The translations under genes were made by a program, and so were the position numbers. This document shows, piece after piece, positions 5,801 to 13,718 of a stretch of 17,477 nt of DNA (position 1 is its first letter; each line of letters starts with the position of its first letter). The notes under the pieces are model-generated. The model worked only from the letters and a program-made list of their open reading frames with translations, did no database searches and was not told where the DNA came from. The stretch lies in the NCBI GenBank assembly GCA_902490445.1, contig CABUDZ010000041.1, positions 1 through 17,477 of the forward strand, given 5' to 3'. The stretch comes from an uncultured Collinsella sp. (GTDB taxonomy: Bacteria; Actinomycetota; Coriobacteriia; Coriobacteriales; Coriobacteriaceae).

Positions 5801-8029
5801 ATGGAGCAATCGAGCCTGTTTGGTGACGGCGTGGACATCGATACCGAAACGCCCGCGAGTGCGGATGCCGCCGCACCGACCGACGCCCATGCCCAGGCGG
5901 CAGCGCGCGCGGCCGAGCTGCGCCACGAGCTCGATTACCACGCCTATCGCTACTACATGCTCGATGCGCCCGAGATCACGGACGCCGCCTTCGACAAAAT
6001 GCTCGTTGAGCTGCAGGAGATCGAGGCGACCTACCCCGACCTGGTGACGCCCGACAGCTATACCCAGCGCGTGGGCGGCTACGTGAGCGAGCAGTTTACG
6101 CCGGTCACGCATATGGCGCGCATGTATTCCATGGACGATGCCATGGATCTGGACGAGCTCGACGCATGGCTCCAGCGCACCGAGGATGCGCTCGGTGCCG
6201 GCAGCGTCACCTATACCTGCGAGCTTAAGATCGACGGTCTGGGCGTGGCGCTTACCTACCAAAACGGCACCTTTGTGCGCGCCGCTACACGTGGCGATGG
6301 CACCACGGGCGAGGACGTGTCGCTCAACGTCCGTACCATCAAGGATGTGCCCATGCACCTGTCCGAGCCGGCGCTCGCCCACATGGGCGCCGACCGCGAG
6401 CGCACCATCGAGGTCCGTGGCGAGGTCTATATGCCCAAGGGCAGCTTTGTGCGCCTGAACGACGAGGCCGATGCCGAGGGGCGCGACCCCTTCGCCAACC
6501 CGCGCAACGCTGCCGCCGGCAGCCTGCGCCAAAAGGACCCCAAGGTCACGGCGCGCCGCGATCTCGCTACCTTTATCTATGCCATCGCCGATACCGATCC
6601 GCTGCACGTCCACAGCCAGCGCGAGTTCCTCGATTGGCTGCGTAGCGCCGGCTTTAGCGTCAACCCTAACGTGGCTCGCTGTGCCACACCCGCCGAGGTC
6701 CACGAGTTCTGTGCCCAGGCGCTCGAACACCGCGGTGACCTGGACTACGACATCGACGGCGTGGTCGTAAAGGTCGACAGCTTCCAGCAGCAGCTCGACC
6801 TGGGCTTTACCGCCCGCGCACCGCGCTGGGCCATCGCCTTTAAGTTCCCGCCCGAGGAAAAGCAGACCGTCCTGCGCGAGATTCGCATCCAGGTGGGCCG
6901 CACCGGTGTGCTCACACCGGTCGCCGAGTTCGACCCGGTGACGGTTGCCGGCTCCACCATCGCGCGCGCCACGCTGCACAACATCGACGAGATCCGTCGC
7001 AAAAACGTGCGCGAGGGCGACACTATCATCGTGCACAAGGCGGGTGACGTGATTCCCGAGGTCGTGGGTCCCGTGCTCGACAAGCGCCCGGCCGATTCGG
7101 TCGACTGGCAGATGCCCGAGGTCTGCCCCGTGTGCGGCAGCCCCGTGGTCCACGAGGATGGCGAGGTGGCCTACCGCTGCGTATCGATCGACTGCCCCGC
7201 ACAGCTCAAGGAGCGTCTGCTCCATTGGGTGAGCCGCGGCTGCATGGACGTCGATGGCCTGGGCGACGAAATCGTCGACAAGATGATCGCCGCCGGACTG
7301 ATCCACGATGTTGCGGACTTCTACCAGCTCACAGTCGACGACATCGCCGGCCTGGACACGGGGCGCACCTATGCCAGCTCCAACAGCAAAAAGGGCGTCA
7401 AGAAGGGCGATCCCATTCCGGTGGGCCTCAAGACGGCCGAGAAAATTATCGCCGAGCTCAACAAGTCCAAGAGCCAGCCGCTCGGTCGCGTGCTGTTTGC
7501 CCTGGGCATCCGCCACGTGGGCAAAAGCGTGGGCGAGGTCATCGCCGAGCGATTCCTGTCGATTGACAAGCTTATCTTGGCGAGCGAAGAGGATATCGCC
7601 GAGTGCGAGGGCATCGGTCCCAAGATTGCGACGAGCGTCAAGCAGTTCCTGGCCGTGCCCGAAAACCTTGCCGTGCTGGAGCGCCTGCGCCAGGCGGGCC
7701 TGTCGCTCGAGGTCGACTTGGGCGCCGCGCATGCACAAGCCGCAGCCGACGCGGGCGTGGCGGGCGAGCTCGCCGATGCACAGCCGCTCGCGGGTCTGAC
7801 CTTCGTGCTCACCGGCACGCTCGTCAACCGCACGCGCGACGAGGCGGGCGCGGCGCTCAAGGTACTCGGCGCCAAGGTTTCGGGCAGTGTTTCAAAGAAG
7901 ACGAGCTATCTGGTCGCCGGTCCCAAAGCAGGCTCCAAGCTCGCCAAGGCCGAGCAGCTGGGCGTACCCGTGCTGGATGAGGACGCACTCGAGCAGATCT
8001 TGGCTACTGGTCAGGTGCCCCAGGCTTAA
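5801..8029 (+). CDS. ligA: NAD-dependent DNA ligase LigA
   Basis: This enzyme seals nicks in replication and repair using NAD. All domains are visible in the 742 residues: domain Ia with the Y-x8-D-like start (HELDYHAYRYYML), the adenylation motif ELKIDG with catalytic K143, and the OB fold. A four-Cys zinc finger follows (C442, C445, C460, C465), then helix-hairpin-helix repeats (about 500-640, including LGIRHVGK and CEGIGPKIA). A C-terminal BRCT domain runs from about 664 (LAGLTFVLTGTLVNRTRDEA). It exceeds the usual length of about 670 because of an N-terminal extension (about 30 residues) and a roughly 20-residue Lys-rich insert after the zinc finger (TYASSNSKKGVKKGDP). Start ATG 5801 is chosen for AAGGAG at 5788-5793; a GTG at 5756 would lack such a site. 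It appears monocistronic; a strong terminator follows. Confidence 0.97.
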   Translation: MEQSSLFGDGVDIDTETPASADAAAPTDAHAQAAARAAELRHELDYHAYRYYMLDAPEITDAAFDKMLVELQEIEATYPDLVTPDSYTQRVGGYVSEQFTPVTHMARMYSMDDAMDLDELDAWLQRTEDALGAGSVTYTCELKIDGLGVALTYQNGTFVRAATRGDGTTGEDVSLNVRTIKDVPMHLSEPALAHMGADRERTIEVRGEVYMPKGSFVRLNDEADAEGRDPFANPRNAAAGSLRQKDPKVTARRDLATFIYAIADTDPLHVHSQREFLDWLRSAGFSVNPNVARCATPAEVHEFCAQALEHRGDLDYDIDGVVVKVDSFQQQLDLGFTARAPRWAIAFKFPPEEKQTVLREIRIQVGRTGVLTPVAEFDPVTVAGSTIARATLHNIDEIRRKNVREGDTIIVHKAGDVIPEVVGPVLDKRPADSVDWQMPEVCPVCGSPVVHEDGEVAYRCVSIDCPAQLKERLLHWVSRGCMDVDGLGDEIVDKMIAAGLIHDVADFYQLTVDDIAGLDTGRTYASSNSKKGVKKGDPIPVGLKTAEKIIAELNKSKSQPLGRVLFALGIRHVGKSVGEVIAERFLSIDKLILASEEDIAECEGIGPKIATSVKQFLAVPENLAVLERLRQAGLSLEVDLGAAHAQAAADAGVAGELADAQPLAGLTFVLTGTLVNRTRDEAGAALKVLGAKVSGSVSKKTSYLVAGPKAGSKLAKAEQLGVPVLDEDALEQILATGQVPQA

Positions 8030-8051
8030 GGCGTCGATAACCAAATTGAAA

Positions 8052-8085
8052 AACCGCCCGGAAGCGCGATGCCTTCCGGGCGGTT
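8052..8085. terminator. Bidirectional terminator between ligA and the MATE-side genes
   Basis: AACCGCCCGGAAG (8052-8064) and CTTCCGGGCGGTT (8073-8085) form a perfect 13-bp stem with an 8-base loop. On the minus strand it is followed by TTTTTCAATTT, a good T-run; on the plus strand by CTTACTTTG. It can therefore end both ligA and the converging minus-strand transcript. Confidence 0.88.
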
Positions 8086-8086
8086 C

Positions 8087-8184
8087 TTACTTTGCTGGGG
8101 CAACCGGCACCGTGATCTGCGTCACGTAGGTCGCGGGGTCGTCGCTGATGATGTCGTCGATCAGGGCGATTTTGCGTCGCCCCG
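8087..8184 (-). pseudogene. 3' remnant of a gene, possibly a GyrI-like effector-binding regulator
   Basis: Between the MATE stop codon and the terminator, one minus-strand frame reads about 31 codons ending in TAA (8087-8089): RRKIALIDDIISDD, then PATYVTQITVPVAPAK. Codon choice (GAC, ATC, CTG, GCC) is that of a genuine gene here, and there is no start codon or ribosome site. The ending Y-V-T-x-I-x-V-P-V resembles the C-termini of GyrI-like effector-binding domains found in BmrR-type MerR and some AraC regulators, which often end Y-x-T-E-I-x-x-P. It is best read as the tail of a regulator gene whose front has been lost. The short length makes the family call tentative; chance coding is possible but less likely given the codon pattern. 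Confidence 0.5.
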
Positions 8185-9531
8185 CTACGCCGCCAGCTTG
8201 TCAAAAACCCTGCGGCGGTTGAGCACGGTAAATGCAATCACGCAGATGACCGCCGACAGAATCGACCCGCACGGCGAGGCGATACCCATGGGGAACAGCG
8301 TGTCGGAATAGGCGTTCGACAGCAGCCAAGCGCCGGGCACGCGAATGAGGGCCACGGCCAGCACGTTGTGCGCAAAGCCGATGTAGCTCTTGCCGTATGC
8401 GGCGAAAAAGCCGCTAAAGCAAATGTGGATGCCGGCAAAAATCGCGTCGAAAATATAGCTGCGCATATAGCCGGTACCGGCGGCGACTACTGCAGCGTCC
8501 TTGGCAAAAAAGCCGATAAACGCCGGCGCCACCAGCCACATCAGCACCGTGATCAGGCAGCCGTACACCACCGAGATGGTCATGGCATCCTTGAGCACCT
8601 GACGCGCGCGGTCGCCCTTGCCCGCGCCGGCGTTTTGCGCCGTGAGCGCGCTGACGGTAGCGCCCATAGAACTCGGCACGATAAACAAAAAGCTGATCAT
8701 CTTTTCGACCAGGCCCACGGCGGCGGCGTCGACCAGGCCGCGGTGGTTGGCGATGACGGTGATGAACATAAACGCCACCTGGATGCAGCCGTCCTGCACG
8801 GCCACGGGCACGCCGATCTTAAGAATGCTGCCGAGCACCTCGGGCTGGGGGCGCAGGTCGCTGCGCTTAACGTGGATGTTTGTGCGACGGCTCTTGAGCC
8901 ACACGAGCGCGAGGGCAACGCTTGCCGTCTGGGCGGTTACCGTGCCGAGTGCCGCGCCTACGGGACCGAGTCCCATGTGGCCGATAAACAGAAAATCGAG
9001 TGCGATGTTGATGATGCATGCCACGCCAATCACGTACATGGGCGAGCGCGAATCGCCCAGGCCGCGAAAGATGGCCGAGAGGATGTTGTATGCGGCGATA
9101 AAGGGAATGCCGACAAAGCAGATGCGCAGGTAGGCGGCAGTGCCTTCGACCGCTTCGACTGGCGTGCCAATGAGTGTCACGATCTGCGGGCACAGTGCGA
9201 GCAGGACAGCGGCCAGCACCACCGAGACACCCATAAAGAGCGTGATGGTGTTGCCGATGGCGGTCTCGGCGCGGTCGAAGCGGCGCGAGCCCACGGCGTG
9301 GCCGACGATGACCGTCGTTCCCATGGCCAGACCAACGAGCGTCACGGTAATGATATAGAGCGTCTGCGCGCCGTTGCCCACGGCGGTGATGCCGGCGGCG
9401 CCGCTAAACTGTCCCATCATGTACAGGTCGGCCATGCCGTAGAGCATCTGCAAAAAGTACGAGAGCATATAGGGCAGGGCAAAGACCGCGATGGTCTTAA
9501 GGACATTGCCGCGTGTGAGGTCGTGTTCCAT
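8185..9531 (-). CDS. MATE-family multidrug efflux transporter
   Basis: A 448-residue integral membrane protein with about twelve hydrophobic segments in two similar halves, as in NorM/DinF-type MATE antiporters, which export cationic drugs in exchange for Na+ or H+. Family features include the N-terminal FALPYMLSYFLQMLYGMADL, the PFIAAYNILSAIFRGLGDSR loop after the fourth helix, and the second-half repeat (GVPVAVQDGCIQVAF). The start ATG (9529-9531) gives a normal N-terminus, although the ribosome site is weak (AGAAAG about 10 bases upstream). It is transcribed opposite to its neighbours from a promoter with a MerR-type dyad in the spacer. A regulator-like remnant follows its stop codon. Substrate cannot be told from sequence. 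Confidence 0.92.
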   Translation of the reverse strand: MEHDLTRGNVLKTIAVFALPYMLSYFLQMLYGMADLYMMGQFSGAAGITAVGNGAQTLYIITVTLVGLAMGTTVIVGHAVGSRRFDRAETAIGNTITLFMGVSVVLAAVLLALCPQIVTLIGTPVEAVEGTAAYLRICFVGIPFIAAYNILSAIFRGLGDSRSPMYVIGVACIINIALDFLFIGHMGLGPVGAALGTVTAQTASVALALVWLKSRRTNIHVKRSDLRPQPEVLGSILKIGVPVAVQDGCIQVAFMFITVIANHRGLVDAAAVGLVEKMISFLFIVPSSMGATVSALTAQNAGAGKGDRARQVLKDAMTISVVYGCLITVLMWLVAPAFIGFFAKDAAVVAAGTGYMRSYIFDAIFAGIHICFSGFFAAYGKSYIGFAHNVLAVALIRVPGAWLLSNAYSDTLFPMGIASPCGSILSAVICVIAFTVLNRRRVFDKLAA

Positions 9532-9572
9532 GGGCGGGCACTTTCTGGCTTGGTTCGTTTACGTACCAGTGT

Positions 9573-9603
9573 AGTGAAAACCCTACAACGATTGTAGAGT
9601 CAA
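9573..9603 (-). promoter_or_regulatory. MATE-pump promoter with MerR-type operator
   Basis: On the minus strand, TTGACT (9598-9603) is a good -35, and TTCACT (9573-9578) is a modest -10 after a long 19-base spacer. The spacer holds an almost perfect dyad, CTACAA-n3-TTGTAG, extended at both ends (9580-9600, 8 of 9 positions paired). A dyad between hexamers spaced 19-20 bases is the hallmark of MerR-family activated promoters, where the regulator untwists DNA on binding a drug or metal. MerR-type control of this pump is inferred; no intact MerR gene is in the window. Confidence 0.62.
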
Positions 9604-9703
9604 GGTTTGTGTCGGCAGTGGGGCGAAAAAGTCACGCTCGCGTTCATTTCTAATTGAATACGGACGTGCGCCCTGTGAGCATGGCGCCTGCACTAGCCTT
9701 GCA

Positions 9704-9715
9704 GAAATCGATTTC
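9704..9715. promoter_or_regulatory. Palindrome upstream of the ABC exporter promoter
   Basis: GAAATCGATTTC is a perfect 12-base palindrome ending seven bases before the -35 hexamer of the exporter promoter. The position suits an activator or upstream repressor site. No family can be named, and a 12-base palindrome can occur by chance. Confidence 0.3.
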
Positions 9716-9722
9716 GGAACAC

Positions 9723-9750
9723 TTGACACCGCCGCACGGCGCGCCATAAT
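9723..9750 (+). promoter_or_regulatory. Strong promoter of the ABC exporter pair
   Basis: TTGACA (9723-9728) and CATAAT (9745-9750), 16 bases apart, are a near-consensus housekeeping promoter, the best in the window. The spacer carries the small dyad CGCCG-CA-CGGCG. Transcription would start near 9757, giving a leader of about 35 bases before the GTG start. Confidence 0.75.
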
Positions 9751-9791
9751 ACGTGGGTTTGCGAACAACGTTTGATGGGGGATGAACCTGT

Positions 9792-11612
9792 GTGCGCAAT
9801 CTCAAGATTTTGTTTTCCTATCTGGGGGCATACCGCCGCGATGCCATGCTCGGCGTGCTCTTTGTGACTGCCGAGACGGCGCTCGAGCTGTTTATCCCGG
9901 TCATCATGGCAAATATCATCGACGTGGGCGTGCCCGCGGGCGACATCAACTACATGCTGTTGCAGGGCACGTATATGTTGGCATGCGCCGCATGTTCGCT
10001 GGTACTTGGCTTGGGCTATGCACGCACGTCTGCTCGCGTCGCCTCGGGGCTGGGCGCTAACCTGCGCGAGGCCGAGTATCGCAAGATCCAGACGCTCGCT
10101 TTTGGCAATCTGGACAACTACGACGCCAGCTCGCTTGTCACGCGCATGACTACCGATATCACCGTCATCCAAAATGCCATCGGCAATGGCTTTCGCCCCA
10201 TGGTGCGCGGTCCCGTGACGCTCATCGTCGGCTTGGTCTATGCGCTGGTGCTGTCGCGTCCGCTCGCCACCGTTTTCGCGATCATCCTGCCGGTGCTGGC
10301 GATCGTGCTGGGCATTATCACCTATCGCGTCAGTCCGCTCTACCGCCAGCTGCAGACCTCGATGGACCATCTCAACGGTGTGGTGCAGGAGGACCTCACC
10401 GCCGTGCGCGCCGTCAAGGCGTACGTGCGTGCCGAGCACGAGGAGGCCAAGTTCGACGCCGTCAATACCGAGCTCGCGCATACGGCGACCAAGACCTTCG
10501 GCAACGCCGTGCTCAACCTGCCGGTGTTTCAGCTGTCGATGTACGTGGCGGCGCTTTCCATTCTGTGGATCGGCGGGCGCATGATTCTTGCCGGCGAGCT
10601 CGGCGTGGGCTCGCTCACGGGCTTTATGAGCTATGTGCTGCTGATCATGAACTCGCTCATGATGATTTCCAACGTGTTTTTGCTGCTCACGCGCGCACTT
10701 GCCAGCGTGGAACGCATCTCGCGGGTGCTCGACGAGCGTTCGCTTATCCAGGCGCCCGACGCTGCCGCTGCCGTGCACGAGGTGGCCGACGGAAGCATCG
10801 AGTTTCGCGACGTTTCCTTTAAATACCGCGCGGATGCAGCCGAGGATGTGCTCGAGCATATTGACCTTTGCATTGAAGCAGGCTCCACGGTGGGCATGCT
10901 CGGCGGCACGGGCTCGGGCAAGAGTTCGCTTGTGCAGCTGATTGCGCGCTTGTACGACGCCACCGAGGGCACCGTGCTTGTGGGCGGACACGACGTGCGC
11001 GACTACGACTTGGCTACCTTGCGCGACGCCGTGGGTATCGTGCTGCAAAAGAACGTGCTGTTTACGGGTACCGTGCGCGAGAACCTGCAGTGGGGCAATC
11101 CGCAGGCGTCGGACGATGAGCTCCTCGCGGCCTGCCGGGCGGCATGCGTGGACGAGTTCCTGGATCGCATCGGCGGGCTGGACGGCGAGTTGGGCCAAGG
11201 CGGCGCCGGTGTTTCGGGCGGCCAGAAGCAACGCCTGTGCATTGCGCGCACGCTGCTCAAGCATCCGCGCGTGCTCATTTTTGATGACTCAACCAGCGCG
11301 GTCGATATGGCGACCGACGCTAAGATTCGCGAGCACATCGCTCGGATTCCCAATACGACCGTGCTCATCATCGCCCAGCGCATCGCGAGCGTCATGGATG
11401 CCGATCGCATTGTGGTGTTGGACGACGGTCGTGTCCACGGCGTGGGCACGCACGAGGAACTGTTGGCGGGCGACAACATCTACCAGGAGATTTATGCCTC
11501 GCAGATGGAGTTTGCGGGGGATGCGGACGTCGCAGACGGCGCAAATGCCCCGTCTTCGTCTGGCCCCAGCGGATCACTTCAAGCCACGGAAGGGGGTGAG
11601 CGCCATGCCTAA
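9792..11612 (+). CDS. ABC exporter half-transporter, degenerate ATP-site subunit
   Basis: A 606-residue half-transporter: about six transmembrane helices (residues about 15-310) followed by an ATPase domain. Walker A is GGTGSGKSS (about 371-379), the Q-loop is in IVLQKNVLF, and the signature is VSGGQKQR (near 474). Walker B is VLIFDDSTSAVD (D498, with D499 where the catalytic Glu is expected). The switch histidine is replaced by Gln (Q529, IIAQRIAS). These two changes mark the degenerate-site subunit of heterodimeric exporters such as BmrC/BmrD, LmrC/LmrD and TM287/288, so it should need the next gene's product. Start GTG 9792 follows a stop in frame and has a GGGGG ribosome site at 9776-9780. 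The stop codon overlaps the next start (ATGCCTAA), indicating translational coupling. A Ser/Gly/Ala-rich tail of about 35 residues follows the ATPase. Exported substrate unknown. Confidence 0.95.
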   Translation: MRNLKILFSYLGAYRRDAMLGVLFVTAETALELFIPVIMANIIDVGVPAGDINYMLLQGTYMLACAACSLVLGLGYARTSARVASGLGANLREAEYRKIQTLAFGNLDNYDASSLVTRMTTDITVIQNAIGNGFRPMVRGPVTLIVGLVYALVLSRPLATVFAIILPVLAIVLGIITYRVSPLYRQLQTSMDHLNGVVQEDLTAVRAVKAYVRAEHEEAKFDAVNTELAHTATKTFGNAVLNLPVFQLSMYVAALSILWIGGRMILAGELGVGSLTGFMSYVLLIMNSLMMISNVFLLLTRALASVERISRVLDERSLIQAPDAAAAVHEVADGSIEFRDVSFKYRADAAEDVLEHIDLCIEAGSTVGMLGGTGSGKSSLVQLIARLYDATEGTVLVGGHDVRDYDLATLRDAVGIVLQKNVLFTGTVRENLQWGNPQASDDELLAACRAACVDEFLDRIGGLDGELGQGGAGVSGGQKQRLCIARTLLKHPRVLIFDDSTSAVDMATDAKIREHIARIPNTTVLIIAQRIASVMDADRIVVLDDGRVHGVGTHEELLAGDNIYQEIYASQMEFAGDADVADGANAPSSSGPSGSLQATEGGERHA

Positions 11613-13503
11613 GACATCCGCTCAGGCCCGTCCCGCCAATCTGGCGCAGACGCTCCGCCGCCTGCTCTCCTACATGGGTCACGCCAAGTTCTCGCTGCTC
11701 GCAGTGGGTGTGCTTGCCTCTGTTGCGGCCATCGCAAGCCTTGCCGGTACCTACATGGTGCGCCCCATCGTCAACGGTTTGGCAACGGGCGGCGAGGAAC
11801 TGCTCGCTAAGCAGGTTATCTTTACCGCTGCCATCTACGCCGCGGGCGTGCTCTCGGCTCTGGGCTACTCGCAGATTATGGTGCGCGCGGCCCAGCGCGT
11901 GGTGTCCGATATCCGCCGCGACCTGTTTGCCCACATTCAGACGCTGCCGCTGAGCTACTTCGACAGCACGCGCTCGGGTGACATCATGAGCTTCTTTACC
12001 AACGACGTCGACACCGTCTCCGAGGCGCTCAACAACAGCTTTGCCAACGTGATTCAGGCGATCATCCAGGTGGTCGGCACCACGGCCATGCTCATCATCC
12101 TCAACTGGCAGCTCACGATTATCACGCTCGTGTGCGATGCGGCCATTGTGCTGTATGCGCGCTACTCGGGCACGCGCTCTAAGCGTTTCTTTGCCGCCCA
12201 GCAGGCATCGCTTGGCGACCTGGACGGATATATCGAAGAGATGGTCTCGGGTCAAAAGGTCATCAAGGTCTTTAATCACGAGCAAGCCAACGTGGCTGGT
12301 TTTGACGCGCGCAACCAAGAGCTGCGCCGCACCGGTGGTGCCGCGCAGGCCTACGCCAACTCGATGGTGCCCATGACCGTGGTGATCGGCTATGCCAACT
12401 ACGCCATCGTCGCCGTGGCGGGCGGCATGCTCTGCATCAAGGGGCTCGCCGACGTGGGCGCGCTTGCAAGTTACCTGGTCTTTGTACGCCAGGCCGCCAT
12501 GCCCATCAACCAGTTTACGCAGCTGGGCAACTTTTTGCTCAACGCGCTGGCCGGTGCCGAGCGCCTGTTTGCCGCCATGGATCTTGAGCCCGAGGTGGAC
12601 GAGGGCTGCGTGGAGCTGGTGCAGACGGGCGGCGCCGCGTGGGCATGGAAGATTCCCGAGGGCCAGGGCGTGGGCGCGTACGGGCACCTGCATGATGTGG
12701 CTGCCGTTGATGAGTCGGGCCGTGCGGTGGCTGCCGACGGCACCGAGCTCACGTGCGGCTTGGTCCCACTTGCCGGCGACGTGCGCTTCCATGCCGTGGA
12801 CTTTTCCTACGTGCCAGGCACCCGTGTGCTCACGGATCTCAACCTGTTTGCCAAGCCGGGGCAAAAGATCGCGTTTGTGGGCTCCACAGGCGCCGGTAAG
12901 ACGACCATCACCAACCTCATCAACCGCTTCTACGAGGTCGATGACGGCGAGATCACGTACGACGGCATCGACGTCAAGCACATTGCCAAGGCCAGCCTGC
13001 GCGGGTCGCTCGGCATTGTGCTGCAGGACACGCACCTGTTTAGCGGCACCATCGCACAGAACATCCGCTTTGGCAAGCTCGACGCGACCGACGAGGAAGT
13101 GCGCGCCGCTGCCGAGGCTGCCTGCGCGGATTCGTTTATCCGCCGCCTGCCTAGAGGCTACGACACACCGGTCACGGCCGACGGCGCCAACCTGTCGCAG
13201 GGCCAGCGCCAGCTGCTCGCCATCGCGCGCGTGGCCGTTGCCGACCCGCCGGTGCTCATCTTGGACGAGGCCACGAGCTCTATCGACACGCGCACCGAAA
13301 AGCTCATCGAGCGCGGCATGGACCGCATCATGCGCGGACGCACCACGTTTATGATCGCGCACCGCCTGTCCACCGTCCGCGACGCCGATGCCATCATGGT
13401 CCTCGAACACGGCCGCATCATCGAGCGCGGCACCCACGAAGAGCTGCTCGCCCAGCACGGCGAGTACTGGCAGCTGGCGCATGGCTTAAAAGAGCTGGAT
13501 TAA
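11605..13503 (+). CDS. ABC exporter half-transporter, catalytic subunit
   Basis: A 632-residue half-transporter, partner of the preceding protein. Six membrane helices occupy about residues 30-320 and the ATPase domain about 395-630. Walker A is GSTGAGKTT (about 426-434), Walker B LILDEATSSID with catalytic E555, and the switch histidine is H586 (MIAHRLST). Its signature is LSQGQRQLL (near 530), deviating from LSGGQ. In a heterodimer this deviant signature faces the partner's degenerate Walker motifs, while the partner's VSGGQ completes the active site here, so both subunits fit the one-degenerate-site design. About 50 extra residues lie between membrane and ATPase domains (from VELVQTGGAAWAWKIPEG to about LTCGLVPLAGDV). 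Start ATG 11605, with GGAAGGGGG upstream, overlaps the previous stop codon. Upstream frame readable to 10942 is an out-of-frame shadow of the first subunit. Confidence 0.95.
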   Translation: MPKTSAQARPANLAQTLRRLLSYMGHAKFSLLAVGVLASVAAIASLAGTYMVRPIVNGLATGGEELLAKQVIFTAAIYAAGVLSALGYSQIMVRAAQRVVSDIRRDLFAHIQTLPLSYFDSTRSGDIMSFFTNDVDTVSEALNNSFANVIQAIIQVVGTTAMLIILNWQLTIITLVCDAAIVLYARYSGTRSKRFFAAQQASLGDLDGYIEEMVSGQKVIKVFNHEQANVAGFDARNQELRRTGGAAQAYANSMVPMTVVIGYANYAIVAVAGGMLCIKGLADVGALASYLVFVRQAAMPINQFTQLGNFLLNALAGAERLFAAMDLEPEVDEGCVELVQTGGAAWAWKIPEGQGVGAYGHLHDVAAVDESGRAVAADGTELTCGLVPLAGDVRFHAVDFSYVPGTRVLTDLNLFAKPGQKIAFVGSTGAGKTTITNLINRFYEVDDGEITYDGIDVKHIAKASLRGSLGIVLQDTHLFSGTIAQNIRFGKLDATDEEVRAAAEAACADSFIRRLPRGYDTPVTADGANLSQGQRQLLAIARVAVADPPVLILDEATSSIDTRTEKLIERGMDRIMRGRTTFMIAHRLSTVRDADAIMVLEHGRIIERGTHEELLAQHGEYWQLAHGLKELD

Positions 13504-13552
13504 CCCGTTCGAGCACGATGCCTTGACCTCTCCGTGTCCCTCATCTCGCCTC

Positions 13553-13617
13553 AAACCATCACAACATTCGACGTTTTTTGCCAAAATCGGGAAAAGCATC
13601 GAATGTTGTGATGGTTT
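13553..13617 (+). repeat. 65-bp hairpin repeat, copy 1
   Basis: The arms AAACCATCACAACATTCGA (13553-13571) and their exact complement (13599-13617) form a perfect 19-bp stem with a 27-base loop. All 65 bases are identical to copy 2 (14795-14859), in the same orientation, plus one shared C before each. It begins 49 bases after the ABC exporter stop codon and is followed by TTC after a run of five T, so it may also terminate that operon. No target-site duplication is visible beside it. Confidence 0.93.
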
Positions 13618-13620
13618 TTC

Positions 13621-13640
13621 TTCCACCCGATCGGGTGGAA
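13621..13640. promoter_or_regulatory. Perfect 20-bp palindrome upstream of the endonuclease gene
   Basis: TTCCACCCGA is followed directly by its exact reverse complement, giving a 20-base palindrome three bases after repeat copy 1 and 78 bases before the endonuclease start codon. A perfect dyad with no spacer suits a dimeric repressor; as RNA it would be an 8-bp stem with a GATC loop. It is not repeated elsewhere in the window. I see no good promoter hexamers between it and the gene. Confidence 0.5.
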
Positions 13641-13718
13641 TCGCTTTCTTGTGCACGAAGGTGTGCGGACCCGTGAGCGGGGGAATAAGGTTGGTTATCC
13701 GACTCCATTGGAGGGCTC

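Noticed and set aside
8368..9597. Open plus-strand frame across the MATE gene
   Set aside because: The minus-strand MATE protein has clear helices and family motifs; the plus-strand translation is His/Ala/Asp-rich with no domain.
10942..11604. Upstream extension of the second ABC subunit frame by 221 codons
   Set aside because: It overlaps the well-supported ATPase domain of the first subunit in another frame, has Arg/Ser/Cys-rich composition typical of a shadow, and ATG 11605 has a ribosome site and the expected N-terminus.
13553..13617. Integron attC site or Xer/dif site
   Set aside because: The RYYYAAC/GTTRRRY pair expected of attC is not at the stem ends, the stem is fully paired without the extrahelical bases of attC, and there is no integrase gene nearby.
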